Shown here: positions 62,227-64,000 of the stretch, piece by piece
Position numbering within the stretch: the first letter of the stretch is position 1
Layout: each line of letters opens with the position of its first letter
Assembly (NCBI RefSeq): GCF_024362485.1
Contig: NZ_CP101456.1
Location: forward strand, 1,302,001 to 1,366,000
Source: Natronobeatus ordinarius
GTDB lineage: Archaea > Halobacteriota > Halobacteria > Halobacteriales > Natrialbaceae
Direction of reading: 5' to 3'
Length of the DNA stretch: 64,000 nt
Notes under the pieces: model-generated
The model's database searches: none
What the model was told of the DNA's origin: nothing
The model's input: the letters and a program-made list of their open reading frames with translations, nothing else
Position numbers and translations under genes: made by a program

Positions 62227-62556
62227 GTCGCGAGAGACGTGGGGTGGTCCTTTGGCCGTTTCGGGATAGTTTGCAACCGAGTGCTGGTTGTCGGCGGCTA
62301 CACACGGGTCGGACTACGCCGAGCGCCGACCACCGCTTCGGCGCTGGCGACGCTGCTGAATCGTCAGCGGGCCGTTCCCGTCGGAGCCGGCTGTATTCGA
62401 GCCGTACAACGAACTCGAGGTGTTGGGCTGCTCTGCCTGTCAAACCGGCTCACTCATCCGACGACTTCGGCTTCGCGACGCTTGTCCGTTGTAAATTTTA
62501 ATACAGTATTCTATTACAGAACAACACTATAACTACTTGAATCAATGATGGTCACA
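62227..62556. other. 330-bp intergenic region
   Basis: No gene I can support. Codon structure is absent in all frames; small open frames here are by-products of GC. The last 60 bases are A/T-rich (TTTTAATACAGTATTCTATT near 62497-62516), giving the promoter of the surface protein, with a TATA-like TATAACTAC about 28 bases before the ATG at 62557. Confidence 0.5.
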
Positions 62557-64000
62557 TGAACGAGAGGGTTCGTACAGTCGAATCGAGATCGTCGCGTTCG
62601 GTCGGTTTGAATGATCGAACGCCGGATATCACTCGAGCACTGGGGTTCACCGCTGCCATCGTCACCGTACTGGCTCTGGTAGCGGTCGGACTGACGGTCG
62701 CCCCGGGAGTCGTCGTGGCCGACGAGGCCGACGGCGCCCCCGATCCGGACGACTACGAGGATATCCTCGAGCACATGGCGGGCGACGGCTCCGCCGACGA
62801 TCCGTACGTCGTCACGAACGTCACGGAGTTGCAGGCGGTCGCAGGTGACCTCGAGGCCGACTACGTCCTCGGGGCAGACGTCGACGCGAGCGCGACGGCA
62901 ACCTGGAACGGCGGAGACGGCTTCTCCCCGATCGGCGACGAGGACGAACGCTTCGCGGGCACCTTCGACGGCGACGGTCACACCATCGAGGGACTCACCA
63001 TCGACCGAAGCGAGTCGTTCCTCGTCGGTCTGTTCGGGGTCACCGAGGGAACCGTCGAACGCGTCGGCCTCGAGTCGGTATCGATCGAGGGTGACTCACG
63101 CGTTGGTGCACTCGCCGGATACCACGACCACGACGGCGAGGTGCGCGAGTCGTACGCGACCGGCACCGTCACTGGCAACGGAGACCGCGTCGGTGGGCTC
63201 GTCGGAGAGAACTATGCCGACGTGGATCAGTCGTACGCGACTGGCACCGTCACTGGCCAATCGTTTTGGGTCGGCGGGCTTATTGGGCGGAACTTTGGCA
63301 ACGTGGATCAGTCGTACGCGACTGGCACCGTCACCGGCAACGGAACCGAATTCGGGGGGCTTATTGGGGGGAACTTTGGCAACGTGGATCAGTCGTACGC
63401 GACTGGCACCGTCACCGGCAACGGAACCGACTCCGGGGGGCTTATTGGGGGGAACTTTGGCAACGTGGATCAGTCGTACGCGACTGGCACCGTCACCGGC
63501 AACGGAACCGACTTCGGTGGGCTCATTGGGAGACACGAGATTGGCCACGTGACCGATTCCTACTGGGACCGCGAAACGACCGGTCAGCACTCCTCGAGCG
63601 GGGTTCCGGACCGTTACGGACTCACCACCTACGAGATGACCGGTTCGGAGGCGACTGCCAACATGAATCTCTCGTTCCCAGGAACGTGGGACGTCATCGA
63701 TGAGGGCACCGTCGTCTCGTATCCCTTCCTCAGCCAAAACCCACAGGAGCCGGCACCTGGCTACGAGGAGCGCTTCGCCGGCGGCGACGGGAGCGAAGCC
63801 ACTCCCTACGAGATCGAAACCTGGCACCACCTCGAGAACGCTCGATACGAACTCGAGGCGAACTATACGTTGATCGGCGACCTCGATTCGGAAACCGACG
63901 GCTACGACGATATCGCGAGCGAGAACGCAGACGACGGGGCCGGATTCGATCCCATCGGATCGGACGGTTCGACCCCGTTCGAAGGAGCGTTCGACGGGAA
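62557..64000 (+). CDS. Secreted GLUG-repeat surface protein (runs off the window)
   Basis: At least 481 residues, C-terminus outside. A signal sequence with a long positively charged N-region precedes a hydrophobic stretch (GFTAAIVTVLALVAVGLTVA) and a likely cut after VVVA before DEADG. Then comes a beta-rich domain (WNGGDGFSPIGDEDERFAG; FDGDGHTIEGLTI). From about residue 185 a run of GLUG motifs of 27 residues (SYATGTVTGN, GGLIGGNFGNVDQ) is followed by a conserved end (DSYWDRETTGQ) and a second copy of the opening domain. Probable cell-surface adhesin or enzyme. Surface anchoring cannot be seen. Confidence 0.82.
63221..63544. repeat. Near-identical 81-bp GLUG tandem repeats
   Basis: CGTGGATCAGTCGTACGCGA starts copies at 63221, 63302, 63383 and 63464, a period of exactly 81. 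Copies 2 to 4 differ by a few bases, mainly where the residues read EF, DS or DF. Recent duplication within the coding region. Confidence 0.92.

Noticed and set aside
62244-62501. Short plus-strand frame upstream of the surface protein
   Set aside because: Biased composition only, no start signal and no recognisable motif.
63221-63544. CRISPR array
   Set aside because: 81-bp units are in frame and code for GLUG motifs.

Overview
The window is from the chromosome of a halophilic archaeon (class Halobacteria). GC content is high, the proteins are strongly acidic, and many genes start directly at or a few bases after the transcript start, with a TATA-like box (TTATAC, TTTATC, TTAAGG) about 27-30 bases before the start codon. 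Signal peptides are often twin-arginine. The genes include thermosome, proteasome, LonB, HalOD1, UPF0058, GTP cyclohydrolase III and the methylaspartate-cycle enzymes. A Natrialbales-like lineage is my guess, not something the sequence proves. I saw no rRNA, tRNA, insertion sequence or CRISPR array.

Layout. 1-4.7 kb: methylaspartate-cycle genes (mesaconyl-CoA hydratase, methylaspartate ammonia-lyase, glutamate mutase E and S) divergent from the CoA-transferase, with an inverted repeat between them. 4.8-10.2 kb: GTP cyclohydrolase III, a CBS/zinc protein, the rpl37ae-rpoP-pcc1 information-processing cluster, endonuclease IV, an HD hydrolase and a P-loop kinase. 10.3-13.4 kb: phosphonate-type ABC importer phnDCE. 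13.5-19.5 kb: an HD protein with seven 27-bp tandem repeats, lipoate ligase, a histidine kinase, thiL, an AbrB/VapC toxin-antitoxin pair and a geranylgeranyl reductase. 19.6-24.3 kb: an ABC-2 exporter between two paralogous HTH/zinc-ribbon regulators, followed by a third regulator. 24.3-29.5 kb: linked proteasome alpha and beta genes, a VOC protein, an HExxH lipoprotein and small proteins.

29.5-38 kb: a structured tandem 84-bp repeat, a large coiled-coil protein, purA and an amino-acid ABC importer with two permeases. 38-46 kb: an amidohydrolase, thermosome, a HalOD1 protein, SAM hydrolase plus nadM, lonB plus a CAAX-type protease, and a small membrane gene bracketed by two related palindromic elements. 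46.5-52 kb: a GIDE-like membrane protein, a cysteine-less alkyltransferase-like protein and trpCBA plus the aroA'-type aldolase. Tryptophan synthesis and the entry to aromatic synthesis therefore sit together. 52-62.2 kb: a nucleoside-phosphorylase-like protein, SprT-like protein, GNAT, universal stress protein, a CDC48-like AAA ATPase with a His-rich tail, MBL-fold and membrane proteins, and archaetidylserine decarboxylase. 62.5-64 kb: the start of a secreted GLUG-repeat surface protein that runs off the window.

The least explained content is non-coding. A set of palindromic, multi-stem intergenic elements (29.5, 45.8, 46.3 and 51.9 kb) shows base changes that keep pairing intact. There are also several symmetric promoter elements and two coding minisatellites with a 27-bp period.
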